This document shows positions 9,340-17,464 of a stretch of 64,000 bases of DNA, piece after piece. Made by a program: the position numbers and the translations under genes. The stretch's first letter is position 1; each line of letters opens with the position of its first letter. The notes beneath the pieces are model-generated. The model did not search any database, was not told where the DNA came from, and saw only the letters and a list, made by a program, of their open reading frames with translations. Origin of the DNA: a virus. The stretch is from IMG/VR virus record IMGVR_UViG_3300042905_002309, positions 105,278 to 169,277 of that record; one strand, 5' to 3'.

Positions 9340-9747
9340 ATGACAAAAGAAAATCATGTAATGTTTGTAGACACGTTGGGTAGATTATTGCTTGGTAAGT
9401 TACCCGTAACCGAAGGTGAAGAAGGTTCTGATATTGTGAAGATCAAGAATCCTGCTATTATTCATGCGACACATAAACAAGAGGGTGGATTGACTATTAC
9501 AGTTATTCCTATTGTTTTCCGTGAGTTCCTTGCCGATAAGGATGAAGCGACTATGTTTAATTATGCAAGATCATCAATCAGTATTGCCGATGCTCCTATT
9601 TTGGATGCAAGAATTATTGGACAGTATGAGAATATGTTTGCTCCTGTTAAAGATATGATCAATGTTCCTCAACTCGCCCCTCCACCTGCAAATCAGAGTG
9701 TAGTACCTAAGACTCAACCGATTATCAATTTATTTGATAAGAAGTAA
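9340..9747 (+). CDS. Conserved T4-like phage protein, 135 aa (possibly Sm-like fold)
   Basis: Short beta-rich protein: VMFVDTLGRLLLGKL, then KIKNPAIIHATHKQEGGLTI, then ITVIPIVFREFL, and a proline-rich tail. The same pattern (position in membrane-free beta barrel, 'NPA.IH') is one I recall from small hypothetical proteins of T4-like and cyanophages near replication genes. The Sm-like barrel idea is inference from strand pattern only. Acts in the cytoplasm; no catalytic motif seen. Confidence 0.7.
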   Translation: MTKENHVMFVDTLGRLLLGKLPVTEGEEGSDIVKIKNPAIIHATHKQEGGLTITVIPIVFREFLADKDEATMFNYARSSISIADAPILDARIIGQYENMFAPVKDMINVPQLAPPPANQSVVPKTQPIINLFDKK

Positions 9748-9755
9748 GGTGTATT

Positions 9756-9893
9756 ATGGCTTGTAAGACTTGTGGTAAAGGTAAACCGAAAGAGAAACCA
9801 AAGACCGTTAATACAAAGAACATCAAAGATATTGTTAAACAGATAAAAGAACAAAGAAATATACCCGAAGGTAAATGCGGGTTTTGTGACTAA
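9756..9893 (+). CDS. Small CxxC/CxxC protein, 45 aa
   Basis: ATG at 9756, 8 bp after the previous stop with GGTG nearby, and 9 bp before the uvsX start. Two cysteine pairs, CKTCGKGK at the N-terminus and CGFC at the C-terminus, flank a basic helix. The arrangement would make one zinc site. Function unknown; nucleic-acid or protein binding is plausible. Confidence 0.6.
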   Translation: MACKTCGKGKPKEKPKTVNTKNIKDIVKQIKEQRNIPEGKCGFCD

Positions 9894-9902
9894 AGGAAAA
9901 AT

Positions 9903-11045
9903 ATGGCTAAGAAAAAACAAGTAGAAGAAGAAGTAACAATGAGTGATAAAGAATCCGCTAAAATATTAGCTGATGCTATGGGATCAATCGATAAACTTAA
10001 TCCTGATGCAACTGAACTAAGTGAGGATTCTTTATCGAATGTTAATGATTGGATTGATACTGGATGTTATTCATTAAATGGTATCATATCTGGATCATTA
10101 TTTGGTGGTATTCCTGTAGGTCGTGTAACTGGTATCGTGGGTCTTTCTGGTACTGGTAAAACTCTTATCATGAATAAGATTATGGCTAACGCTATCAGAA
10201 AGGGTTACAAGCCTGTTTATTTTGATTCAGAGAGTGCATTAGACCATCTTACAGCAGAACGTCTTGGTTGTGATATTACTAAGATTAAACACTGTCCAAT
10301 TGAGTTCATTGAAGATTGTAAGAATCAAATTGTTACACTTTTAAGTAAACTTATTGAAGCTAATATGAAGCGTAAAGTTATCGTATTTATTGATTCTTTA
10401 GGCAATCTTGTAACAAGAAAAGAAGTTGACGATTCTCTTGAAAATAGTGGTGCTAGTGATATGGGTTCAAAGGCTAAGATGTTAGGTAGTCTTATTAGAC
10501 AAGTTACACATAAGGCAGCAAAAGCAGAAGTTCCTGTAATTTTTTCTAATCATTTAATTATGAATCCTGCTGAAAAGTTCCCTAATATTGTCAAATTACA
10601 ACCCGGTGGTTTGAAGTGTACCTACTTGCCATCTATTGTATTACAATTATCTACTACAACTGAAAAGGTTGAAGATATGGCAGAAGATAATAAAGCTTCC
10701 AAATTATCAGAAAATATTTCTGGTGTACACTTGAGAGCTTTGACTACTAAGAATCGTTTTGCCCCACCTTTTGTGGAAACTACTATGATGCTTAATTATA
10801 AGACAGGTTTAAGTAAGTATATCGGATTACTTGAAATGGCTAAGAAATTAGAGCTATTTACTAAAGATGGACATCAATACGTTATGGATGGAGTTAAGAT
10901 TGGATTCGCCAAGAACTTCCAAGACAGCGCAGAATTTTGGGAAAACGGCCCACTTCAAAAATTGGATGTTTTAATCAAAAAAGAACTTACTTATTCAAAT
11001 GAAAATCTTACAAAGATACAGGAAGAAGTGGAGAAGCAAGGATAA
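9903..11045 (+). CDS. uvsX: UvsX, RecA-like recombinase
   Basis: 380 aa (T4 UvsX 391 aa). Walker A GLSGTGKT at about 80-87, Walker B KVIVFIDSLGNLV near 158, and KGTKA-type loop region with NHLIMNP and QPGGLKCTYLPS. It forms filaments on ssDNA and drives strand invasion for recombination-dependent replication and repair. Starts at ATG 9903 after AAAGGAAAAAT. Confidence 0.95.
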   Translation: MAKKKQVEEEVTMSDKESAKILADAMGSIDKLNPDATELSEDSLSNVNDWIDTGCYSLNGIISGSLFGGIPVGRVTGIVGLSGTGKTLIMNKIMANAIRKGYKPVYFDSESALDHLTAERLGCDITKIKHCPIEFIEDCKNQIVTLLSKLIEANMKRKVIVFIDSLGNLVTRKEVDDSLENSGASDMGSKAKMLGSLIRQVTHKAAKAEVPVIFSNHLIMNPAEKFPNIVKLQPGGLKCTYLPSIVLQLSTTTEKVEDMAEDNKASKLSENISGVHLRALTTKNRFAPPFVETTMMLNYKTGLSKYIGLLEMAKKLELFTKDGHQYVMDGVKIGFAKNFQDSAEFWENGPLQKLDVLIKKELTYSNENLTKIQEEVEKQG

Positions 11046-11104
11046 CCCTTGCTTTTCTCTCCAATCTGTAGTATTGTATAAAGATATGAAATTTGAAAGG
11101 TTAC

Positions 11105-12529
11105 ATGATTAAACTAGACAAAAAGTTGTTCGAATATGTGATTTGTAAAAATGCCATGTTCGACGCAGAGTATTTGAGTTCCATCGTAGATCATTACAAT
11201 CCACTTTATTTCGATAATGAAGATGTTCGATGCATCTTATCGATTATTGTTGATTTCTTTGGTAAACACAACAAAATACCCAACATGACTGAAATCAAAG
11301 TCCTTTTGACTGATGATACACAAAAGGAACACATTAGAAGTCTTTTAGCTATTTTGAAGACCATTGATGATGCTAAAGATTATAACGGAGATGAATTGAT
11401 CGAAAATACCGAACAATTTCTTCGTGAACGTGCAGTTTATATGGCATTGTTACGTACCACTGAGAATTTATCAAACTCCAATATTATTGATACAAGTGCA
11501 ATCTTAGAGACTTTCAATCAAGCTTGTACGATTTCTTTAGTCGATGATCTTGGGTTTGATTACTTTGAACGTGTTGATGATCATCTTAATGATTTGAATA
11601 AACCAAATAATGTAATTCCTATTGGATGGAGTTTTATTGATGAACGTATTGGTGGTGGTATTCAGGCAGAAGGTAAGGCATTATATGTCTTTACGGGATT
11701 TACTAATGTAGGTAAATCAATCTTTCTTGGTAATATTGCTATGAATATCGTCAAACAAAATAAGGTAGTTTTACTTATAAGTCTTGAAATGTCTGAACAG
11801 ATGTATTCAAAACGTATTAGTAGTTCAATTTCACAAATACCTTATTCGATTATTCATGAACATGTGGACGAATTAAAGACCCACATTATGACGTTCAAAG
11901 ATAATCATAATGCTAAATTAATCATTAAGGAATTTCCTACCAAAGGTGTTACAGTTAATCATCTTAACAGTTATATCAGCAAATTAATCAAGCGTGGTAT
12001 CAAACCTGATGTATTGGTTGTAGATTATGTAAATCTTTTCAAGAGTAATAAGAAAAATGTCGGCCTTTATGATGAAGTAAAAGATATTGCCGAACAACTT
12101 AGAGGAACTACATACAAGTTTAAATGTCCTTGTATAACAGCTTCACAGTTAGGTAGAAGTGCGGCAGGTGTTTCAGAACCGGGTATGGAAAAGACTTCTG
12201 AATCTATTGGTTTACCTTTTACGGCTGATGCACAATTTTCTATTTGGAGTGAAGAGGGTGATAAACAAGCAGGATTAATCCATTTAGGTATTCAGAAGAA
12301 CCGATTTGGTGTTAATTTTGGTCATACCACATTAGATATTGTATATGAGACTTTAACAATTAAAGAACGTCCAATATTCACAACTATGACTAACGCTACT
12401 GTAAAATCATCTGATGATACAATTGATGATATTCAAAAAGCATTATCAGCTTCTAAGACTCCTATACCAGCGAAAGCCCCTACATCAGTATCAACTGATC
12501 CAACTGATCCCTTGGGTTTACCATATTAA
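11105..12529 (+). CDS. 41: Replicative DNA helicase (T4 gp41 / DnaB-like)
   Basis: 474 aa from ATG 11105, with GAAAGG 5 bp upstream; a TTG at 11093 is in frame but less likely. RecA-fold core: Walker A GFTNVGKS near 198, SLEMSEQM (motif H1a) near 230, Walker B DVLVVDYVNLF near 303, TASQLGRSAAG (H3-like glutamine) near 350. N-terminal helical domain as in DnaB. Hexameric 5'-3' helicase at the fork; gp61-like primase is not visible in this window. Confidence 0.93.
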   Translation: MIKLDKKLFEYVICKNAMFDAEYLSSIVDHYNPLYFDNEDVRCILSIIVDFFGKHNKIPNMTEIKVLLTDDTQKEHIRSLLAILKTIDDAKDYNGDELIENTEQFLRERAVYMALLRTTENLSNSNIIDTSAILETFNQACTISLVDDLGFDYFERVDDHLNDLNKPNNVIPIGWSFIDERIGGGIQAEGKALYVFTGFTNVGKSIFLGNIAMNIVKQNKVVLLISLEMSEQMYSKRISSSISQIPYSIIHEHVDELKTHIMTFKDNHNAKLIIKEFPTKGVTVNHLNSYISKLIKRGIKPDVLVVDYVNLFKSNKKNVGLYDEVKDIAEQLRGTTYKFKCPCITASQLGRSAAGVSEPGMEKTSESIGLPFTADAQFSIWSEEGDKQAGLIHLGIQKNRFGVNFGHTTLDIVYETLTIKERPIFTTMTNATVKSSDDTIDDIQKALSASKTPIPAKAPTSVSTDPTDPLGLPY

Positions 12530-12580
12530 ATTTATGATAAAAAGTACTTGAAAAGTGATGTAGAAAGTATAAATAGTTAC

Positions 12581-12979
12581 ATGGAAAAAGATAATGCTAT
12601 AAAGCCTTTTATGAAAGATTGTCCTGTCGTTCTTTTAAGTGAACGAGAGTACGAAAAATCATTAATGAAATTTGGCAGTTTCTTATACCTAATAAATAAT
12701 AAAAATATAAACCCAACGTTTATCTTCATAAATTTAGTAAAAGAAGAGAAACTACAAAAAATATTCATGGAAATTACAGGGGCAAACACCCTAACAGAAA
12801 TACTACAAAAGTTATTGACATTTTACCCGAATTTGATAAAGTCAAAGATGGTAAAGGAACAGTGTATAAAGATTGTTAAAAATAAACAACGAAATAAACA
12901 GAGAGCAAAAAATGCTAACAGACCTACAAAAAACTATTTACAACACGCATCTAGCAGCAAGTCGTTCACATCAAAATAA
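12581..12979 (+). CDS. Unknown protein, 132 aa
   Basis: The frame is open from 12548 (TTG), but the first ATG is 12581. TATAAATA at 12568-12575 lies just upstream, so this may be a late-type start with almost no leader. The product has hydrophobic and lysine-rich helices and a basic Ser/Lys tail (HASSSKSFTSK). Its 3' end overlaps the next gene by 68 bp in another frame, more than usual in this genome. T4 has small gp59/gp33 genes beside gene 32; I see no convincing match. Confidence 0.5.
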   Translation: MEKDNAIKPFMKDCPVVLLSEREYEKSLMKFGSFLYLINNKNINPTFIFINLVKEEKLQKIFMEITGANTLTEILQKLLTFYPNLIKSKMVKEQCIKIVKNKQRNKQRAKNANRPTKNYLQHASSSKSFTSK

Positions 12980-13589
12980 ACCGTTCACTATCCGCAAAGA
13001 TTTTGAGAATTTTGAAACAGAAAAATCAGAAGAATACTTAGCTATTCTAAAGATTGAACAGATTATCAAGACTAGTAATTTAAATACCAAGGTATACATT
13101 AACGCCCCTTATCTCGTTTATGCTGATACCAAATATTTTGATTTACCATTTTACACCACACAAAAAGCTATTAAAGCTTATACCGTTCATATTAAAAGTA
13201 TGCAATTTAAATTACCCGATGATAAGGAACAATTGGAATTTATTAAAGATTCTCTTATTTTCATTAAAGATTATTGCATCAAAGAAGGTATAGTATTAGA
13301 TAAGTATTTCTCACAAATGGAAGGCATTGCACCTGCATGGGCAAACCATATTGTGACATACAAACTATCAATCTATCTATTTATTGGTTTCGAACTTTTA
13401 GGGGTTCCTATACGAGATATCATGTATGATTTACATCCAGATGATAGAGAGATGTATCTAGGTAACATAGATGAAACGTACCCTAGATATAAAGCGAATA
13501 TAAACAATTCAATTATAGCTAAAAAATTGATAAAGGAAGGGGTGGCACGAATAAACACATTGATTAGTGCAGAATGTTTACCGTTCTAA
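12912..13589 (+). CDS. Unknown replication-region protein, 225 aa
   Basis: ATG 12912 follows GAGAGC, inside the 3' end of the preceding gene. Soluble and alpha-helical (KAYTVHIKSMQF, DDKEQLEFIKDSLIFIKDY). The gene sits between the helicase and the ssDNA-binding protein, where T4 groups its helicase loader gp59 with gene 32. Length (gp59 is 217 aa) and place fit a loader, but I see no diagnostic motif, so that is only a guess. Confidence 0.6.
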   Translation: MLTDLQKTIYNTHLAASRSHQNKPFTIRKDFENFETEKSEEYLAILKIEQIIKTSNLNTKVYINAPYLVYADTKYFDLPFYTTQKAIKAYTVHIKSMQFKLPDDKEQLEFIKDSLIFIKDYCIKEGIVLDKYFSQMEGIAPAWANHIVTYKLSIYLFIGFELLGVPIRDIMYDLHPDDREMYLGNIDETYPRYKANINNSIIAKKLIKEGVARINTLISAECLPF

Positions 13590-13617
13590 AAAGAACAAAA
13601 ATAAATAAAGTTTGGAC

Positions 13618-13645
13618 TTGAAAAGTCCTAAAAAAATGATATGAT
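13618..13645 (+). promoter_or_regulatory. 32: Promoter for the gp32-like gene
   Basis: TTGAAA (13618-13623), 16 bp ending TGA, TATGAT (13640-13645). The -35 is embedded in a small hairpin, GGACTT (13614-13619) pairing with AAGTCC (13623-13628). A purine-rich AAAGAAAAAGGAAATT leader precedes the ATG at 13700. Confidence 0.7.
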
Positions 13646-13699
13646 CTTAATATAGATCGAACAAGGTATAATAAAAGAAAGAAAAAGAAAAAGGAAATT

Positions 13700-14593
13700 A
13701 TGATTAATTACGAAGAAATGTTGAATAATATTGTTAGTATTAAAGAGAAGATGAACGATGGTATCACCAAGCATATCTTGAAAACAGATACAATTGGTAA
13801 TGTTATCACAGGAAGATTGCTTCCTAACATTAAAGATATAGACCCTGAAACAGGAGCAATTCCTACTGAATATTCTTACTACTGCCATTTCGTGCGAAGT
13901 AAGATTGACAATTCTAATATCTATGTGAATTGTTTAAATACTCTTGGTAATCCCTGCCCTATCTGTAAAAAGAGTATTGAAATGTGGAAAAGTGGTGACG
14001 AAAGTAAGAAGAAACGTTCCGAAGGTATTCGTCGTCAACACAACTTCGTTACTAACTTTTATGTTATTAATGATGTGAAGAATCCTGCTAATAATGGTAA
14101 GGTTATGTTGCTCAAGTATGGTAAACAGATCGATATGAAGATCAAGGGTGCGCTTGAGGGTGAACTTGCTGAGTTTTATGGTAAACGTATCTATAGACTT
14201 GATGAACAAGGTTGTACGTTTATGATTAAGGCTGAGAAGAATGCTGATAATAAGAATAGTAAAAATTCTTATGTCACGTATACAAATTCAACCTTCTTAC
14301 CTGCGGGTCCGATTGTTGGCATGACACCGGAGAAGATGAATGAGATTATGTCAGCTACTCATTGTTTGTCTGCACCTCACAAGGTTTGTAAGACTCCCCA
14401 AGAGCTTATTGATCTTTTGAATAAGCATTATTTCATTAATGATGTTCAACAGACATCAAATGCTGATGTTGAGACATTCACTGGTAATGTTGGCAGTTCT
14501 ACTGCAACTTCCACTGTAACCACAGAGAAAAAGAGTGATACAGTTAGTGTTGATGAAGCTACCTTAGATGATATGATTAAGGAATTGGGTTAA
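13700..14593 (+). CDS. 32: Single-stranded DNA-binding protein (T4 gp32-like)
   Basis: 297 aa (T4 gp32 301 aa). A zinc site is visible as H63, C78, C86 and C89 (CHFVRS, NCLNTLGNPCPICK), nearly the spacing of T4 H64/C77/C87/C90. N-terminal lysine-rich cooperativity segment and an acidic C-terminal tail (DEATLDDMIKELG) for protein contacts. It coats ssDNA at forks and recombination sites and organises UvsX, helicase and polymerase. It has its own strong promoter and purine leader, as expected for an abundant protein. Confidence 0.93.
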   Translation: MINYEEMLNNIVSIKEKMNDGITKHILKTDTIGNVITGRLLPNIKDIDPETGAIPTEYSYYCHFVRSKIDNSNIYVNCLNTLGNPCPICKKSIEMWKSGDESKKKRSEGIRRQHNFVTNFYVINDVKNPANNGKVMLLKYGKQIDMKIKGALEGELAEFYGKRIYRLDEQGCTFMIKAEKNADNKNSKNSYVTYTNSTFLPAGPIVGMTPEKMNEIMSATHCLSAPHKVCKTPQELIDLLNKHYFINDVQQTSNADVETFTGNVGSSTATSTVTTEKKSDTVSVDEATLDDMIKELG

Positions 14594-14595
14594 AT

Positions 14596-15171
14596 ATGAA
14601 CCAAGACGACCTAACTGATTTACTTGCTTTAGGTGGTGCTGTCAGTCAACAGATCAATGCTTCAAATAGCATGAGAATGGAATATGACAAAGCCATACCT
14701 AGATTAGACCCAAGAAGATTAATTCAGGACGCTACAGGGGGGTTTGGGCAACCAACCCCCTCTCATTATCAACATAATGGTAATTCTGTGCAAATGACTA
14801 ACGCACCTGCCATTATTAATGATGTTGACTTTAAAGAAGTGCGTGTATCTCCTATGATGGGATTAATACCCGTAGATGAGGCTTTAACGGATGATATGCG
14901 TAAGAGAGGCATCACTGGTGCAGATTTTGTTAATAGAGGCACCACAGGCACACCAGCCCACTTACAAGCTGCTAGAATAGCTGGTAATATACAACCTGTA
15001 ATTAAAGAAGATAAAGATCAAATGCAGTTTACTTTCTTGGAAAAACTTGATAATCCTCGTAAGCAAACCCAAATGGAATATTTTGATGAAAAATTCTTAT
15101 TACTCGATGTAAAACTTGATAAGATGATGGAAAAACTTAACATCTTACTTGGTAAGAAGAAAAAGATTTAA
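14596..15171 (+). CDS. Unknown protein with C-terminal coiled coil, 191 aa
   Basis: Starts two bases after the gp32 stop. The N-terminal two-thirds is low in structure (GGFGQPTPSHYQHNG). The C-terminus is a helix ending in LLLDVKLDKMMEKLNILLGKKKKI. The next gene also ends its core in a heptad helix. Position between the ssDNA-binding protein and the clamp suggests a replication accessory or late-transcription factor; no match to gp33 seen. Confidence 0.6.
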   Translation: MNQDDLTDLLALGGAVSQQINASNSMRMEYDKAIPRLDPRRLIQDATGGFGQPTPSHYQHNGNSVQMTNAPAIINDVDFKEVRVSPMMGLIPVDEALTDDMRKRGITGADFVNRGTTGTPAHLQAARIAGNIQPVIKEDKDQMQFTFLEKLDNPRKQTQMEYFDEKFLLLDVKLDKMMEKLNILLGKKKKI

Positions 15172-15172
15172 T

Positions 15173-15430
15173 ATGACACCCGATGTAACAAATCCAGAAG
15201 CAGATTTAGAAGCACTTTATCGAATTGCTGGAAGTCGATTGAAAAATCCACTAAAGCCACTTGATAAATCAGTAAAGCATGATATGATGGATATCAAAGT
15301 GATGAAGGAAAGTATCAAAGATTTAACTGAGCGTGTTGAAAATTTAGAAAGAATATTACGTAAATCTACAAAGAATGTAAAAGCAATGCAAGTTAACAAT
15401 CAAAATCCAACCCCAAAGAAGAAAGTTTAA
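15173..15430 (+). CDS. Small coiled-coil protein, 85 aa
   Basis: ATG 15173 is one base past the previous stop. The central heptad stretch (MKESIKDLTERVENLERIL) is a clear coiled coil, with a basic tail ending PTPKKKV. The stop is one base before the clamp ATG at 15432. Function unknown; possibly a partner of the similarly coiled upstream protein. Confidence 0.6.
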   Translation: MTPDVTNPEADLEALYRIAGSRLKNPLKPLDKSVKHDMMDIKVMKESIKDLTERVENLERILRKSTKNVKAMQVNNQNPTPKKKV

Positions 15431-15431
15431 A

Positions 15432-16169
15432 ATGGAAATCATTGTCAATAAGAAGACGATTCTTACGAAGTTTTTAATCCCTATTAGTAAATTTACCGAT
15501 CAGGCTACTTTAACGCTTACAAAAGACTCAATTCATTGTGTGTCATATTCTACAAGCGAAAAACAAACTGTAATTCTTTACACCAAATTAGATGTAAAGA
15601 CTGATACTACAGAAAATGAAATCATTCTTAATATTGGTAGCGTAAAACGCCTTATCAATGCTTTTAATTGTATTTCAGAAGATATTATAAAGCTTATTAT
15701 TGACAGTAATAGCATCAGTTATATATCAGCTAGTACGAACTTCAAGTTTCATTTGAAAGAAGATGGAACAATTGAAAAGGCTCCTATTAGTCTCGATAAG
15801 ATTGCTCAAATCCAATATAATACTTGGTTTACACTTACAAATGATAAGATCAATGAAATTCTTCAAGCATCTAACTTTAGTGCAGAAACCAATAAGGTTT
15901 ACATCTATCTCAAGGATAACAATCTTTATGGTGAAATGACAGATAAGACGATTCAGAATCTTGATAGTATGACAGTATTACTTAGTGATGCTGTTATGGG
16001 TGATAGATTGTCCGAAATGATTGCTTTGAAGATAGATATTTTCAAGATCATCAGCACACTTAAAATGCCTACATTAACTGTAAAGATCAATACTAAAGGC
16101 GTAATCATGTTTGAGATTAAAGAAGCAGATTTTTTACTTCAATATATAACCAGTTCGTTAGTAAAATAA
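15432..16169 (+). CDS. 45: Sliding clamp (T4 gp45-like)
   Basis: 245 aa (T4 gp45 228 aa). Beta-rich two-domain pattern: ILTKFLIPISKFTDQATLTL, FKFHLKEDGTI, and the C-terminal half YIYLKDNNLYGEMTDKT, VKINTKGVIMFEIK. A trimeric ring that tethers polymerase and, in T4, activates late promoters. That matters here because late-like boxes are abundant in the virion block. Clamp-loader genes 44/62 are not in this window. Confidence 0.85.
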   Translation: MEIIVNKKTILTKFLIPISKFTDQATLTLTKDSIHCVSYSTSEKQTVILYTKLDVKTDTTENEIILNIGSVKRLINAFNCISEDIIKLIIDSNSISYISASTNFKFHLKEDGTIEKAPISLDKIAQIQYNTWFTLTNDKINEILQASNFSAETNKVYIYLKDNNLYGEMTDKTIQNLDSMTVLLSDAVMGDRLSEMIALKIDIFKIISTLKMPTLTVKINTKGVIMFEIKEADFLLQYITSSLVK

Positions 16170-16176
16170 GGAATCT

Positions 16177-16464
16177 ATGATAACTAAAGAAGAAATATTA
16201 TGTGGTAGTAGAGATGAATTAATTGAGTATTTTCATAACAACTTCAAATTTAGTGATATTGTAAATCCTTTTGGTGTAATTTATTATTTTATGCCTGAAT
16301 TTGGTAGTATCGAAACCCAAGTTGATAGAATTAAAAACTCAGGAGTTATATTTTTTAATAAAGCTTATAAGAATCAAGATTACAGCATTGATGATGTCAT
16401 TATACAAAAATTTTGGGTGTTTGTAAGAACACCTAAGACAAACGATGCAGATGCATCACATTAA
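16177..16464 (+). CDS. Unknown protein, 95 aa
   Basis: ATG 16177 with AAGGAA upstream, 7 bp after the clamp gene, so cotranscribed. Soluble and aromatic-rich (FGVIYYFMPEFG, IQKFWVFVRTP). No family recognised. Confidence 0.6.
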   Translation: MITKEEILCGSRDELIEYFHNNFKFSDIVNPFGVIYYFMPEFGSIETQVDRIKNSGVIFFNKAYKNQDYSIDDVIIQKFWVFVRTPKTNDADASH

Positions 16465-16491
16465 ACATAAACCGCAAATAGAAAGATACAC

Positions 16492-16617
16492 ATGAAGACT
16501 ATAGTAAAAAAGACAGTTAGAAAGACACGCAAGATTGCTAAGAAGCATAATGTTAGAAATAGCATTGGTCGTTTTACCAAGCAATTGAAACGTGACCGTC
16601 TTGGTCGTTTCACTTAA
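16492..16617 (+). CDS. Very basic 41-aa protein with two GRFT motifs
   Basis: ATG 16492, GAAAG upstream. About 40% Lys/Arg. Two copies of a GRFT motif at the C-terminus (NSIGRFTKQ and RDRLGRFT). The RD..GRF pattern is common as a short DNA-contacting module in phage proteins (my recollection). Probably binds nucleic acid; function not known. Confidence 0.55.
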   Translation: MKTIVKKTVRKTRKIAKKHNVRNSIGRFTKQLKRDRLGRFT

Positions 16618-16650
16618 ACCATTAACCCCTAACAAAGAAAGGATAATATT

Positions 16651-16977
16651 ATGAGTAGTAAACCCACAACATGCGGATATTTTATGATGCGTATGAGAGA
16701 TAGTGGATACCGTGTTGAAAAGGTATTCGAAGACTATGCTCCAACTGATCCTAGATCATGGACAGTAGTGATTGATCCCGGTTTCGCCACAATCTTCTGT
16801 ACGTGTTTTATAAATCGTACTGACTTAGGTGATAATCACTTTGAGTTTTATGATGGTGGTCAATTCTTACCCAATATTAAAGTTAAGACAGCATCAATTG
16901 ATGTCTTGATTGAAACATTGGTTAAGTACGGCATTAATCATAAGGTTGGTAATTACGAAAAGTTTGCCAAAACCTGA
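16651..16977 (+). CDS. Unknown protein, 108 aa
   Basis: ATG 16651 after AAAGGATAATATT. Compact mixed protein (DPRSWTVVIDPGFATIFCTCF; FEFYDGGQFLPNI) with a C-terminal helix. No motif identified. Last gene of the replication-side operon before a late-type promoter. Confidence 0.6.
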   Translation: MSSKPTTCGYFMMRMRDSGYRVEKVFEDYAPTDPRSWTVVIDPGFATIFCTCFINRTDLGDNHFEFYDGGQFLPNIKVKTASIDVLIETLVKYGINHKVGNYEKFAKT

Positions 16978-16985
16978 TAGTAAAT

Positions 16986-16993
16986 GATAAATA
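16986..16993 (+). promoter_or_regulatory. T4-late-like promoter box
   Basis: GATAAATA, 17 bp before the ATG at 17011 with AAGGAG between. Same core as the boxes ahead of other virion genes. Confidence 0.5.
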
Positions 16994-17010
16994 GTTAAGG
17001 AGTAGGAGTT

Positions 17011-17370
17011 ATGAATATGACCAGAAAGAAAAAAATTTCTAAGGATGTAGTTAAGACTCCTATTCCTGCTATTACCGCTACAGATAAACCTAAACTATCT
17101 GATACTGAAATGAAATCTTTTACGGAATTTGTTAAGAAAATTAATCTTAAAACCCCTAAATCAGAAGAAGGTGAAATTAAACATCTTAATAACATGATAA
17201 AAGAATACACAAGTTGTTATCTATTATTAGGTTATAATACAAAACATGAGGCATTTGTGTTGTCACATGTGAACCATATGCAAGATTCCAATGCTATTGA
17301 TGAATTATTACGTCAAGTATTCATGAATAATATGGATGGTACTGATGGTAATCAAGAAGAAGACGAGTAA
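17011..17370 (+). CDS. Unknown late protein with acidic tail, 119 aa
   Basis: Preceded by a late-like box and AAGGAG. Basic N-terminus (MNMTRKKKISKDVVKT), helical core, very acidic C-terminus (GTDGNQEEDE). The gene is closed off by an intrinsic terminator. Probably a structural or assembly protein judging by promoter type. Confidence 0.6.
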   Translation: MNMTRKKKISKDVVKTPIPAITATDKPKLSDTEMKSFTEFVKKINLKTPKSEEGEIKHLNNMIKEYTSCYLLLGYNTKHEAFVLSHVNHMQDSNAIDELLRQVFMNNMDGTDGNQEEDE

Positions 17371-17398
17371 TCGTACTTACATTTTAATCAATTTTATT

Positions 17399-17429
17399 AA
17401 CTAGGTCGAGTAATTGACCTAGTTTTTTT
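17399..17429 (+). terminator. Intrinsic terminator
   Basis: Perfect 9-bp stem AACTAGGTC / GACCTAGTT (17399-17407 and 17416-17424) with an 8-base loop, running into seven T. Marks the end of the replication-side transcription unit. Confidence 0.9.
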
Positions 17430-17438
17430 GCTTTGGTG

Positions 17439-17446
17439 TATAAATA
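17439..17446 (+). promoter_or_regulatory. T4-late-like promoter box
   Basis: TATAAATA followed by ATTAC, 18 bp before the ATG at 17465 with AAGGAAT between, directly after the terminator. Matches the T4 late consensus exactly. Confidence 0.75.
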
Positions 17447-17464
17447 ATTACAAGGAATATTAAT

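Noticed and set aside
11050-11090. Promoter before the helicase gene (TTGCTT ... TATAAA)
   Set aside because: The spacing between the two elements is far from 16-18 bp; the helicase can be read through from the uvsX transcript.
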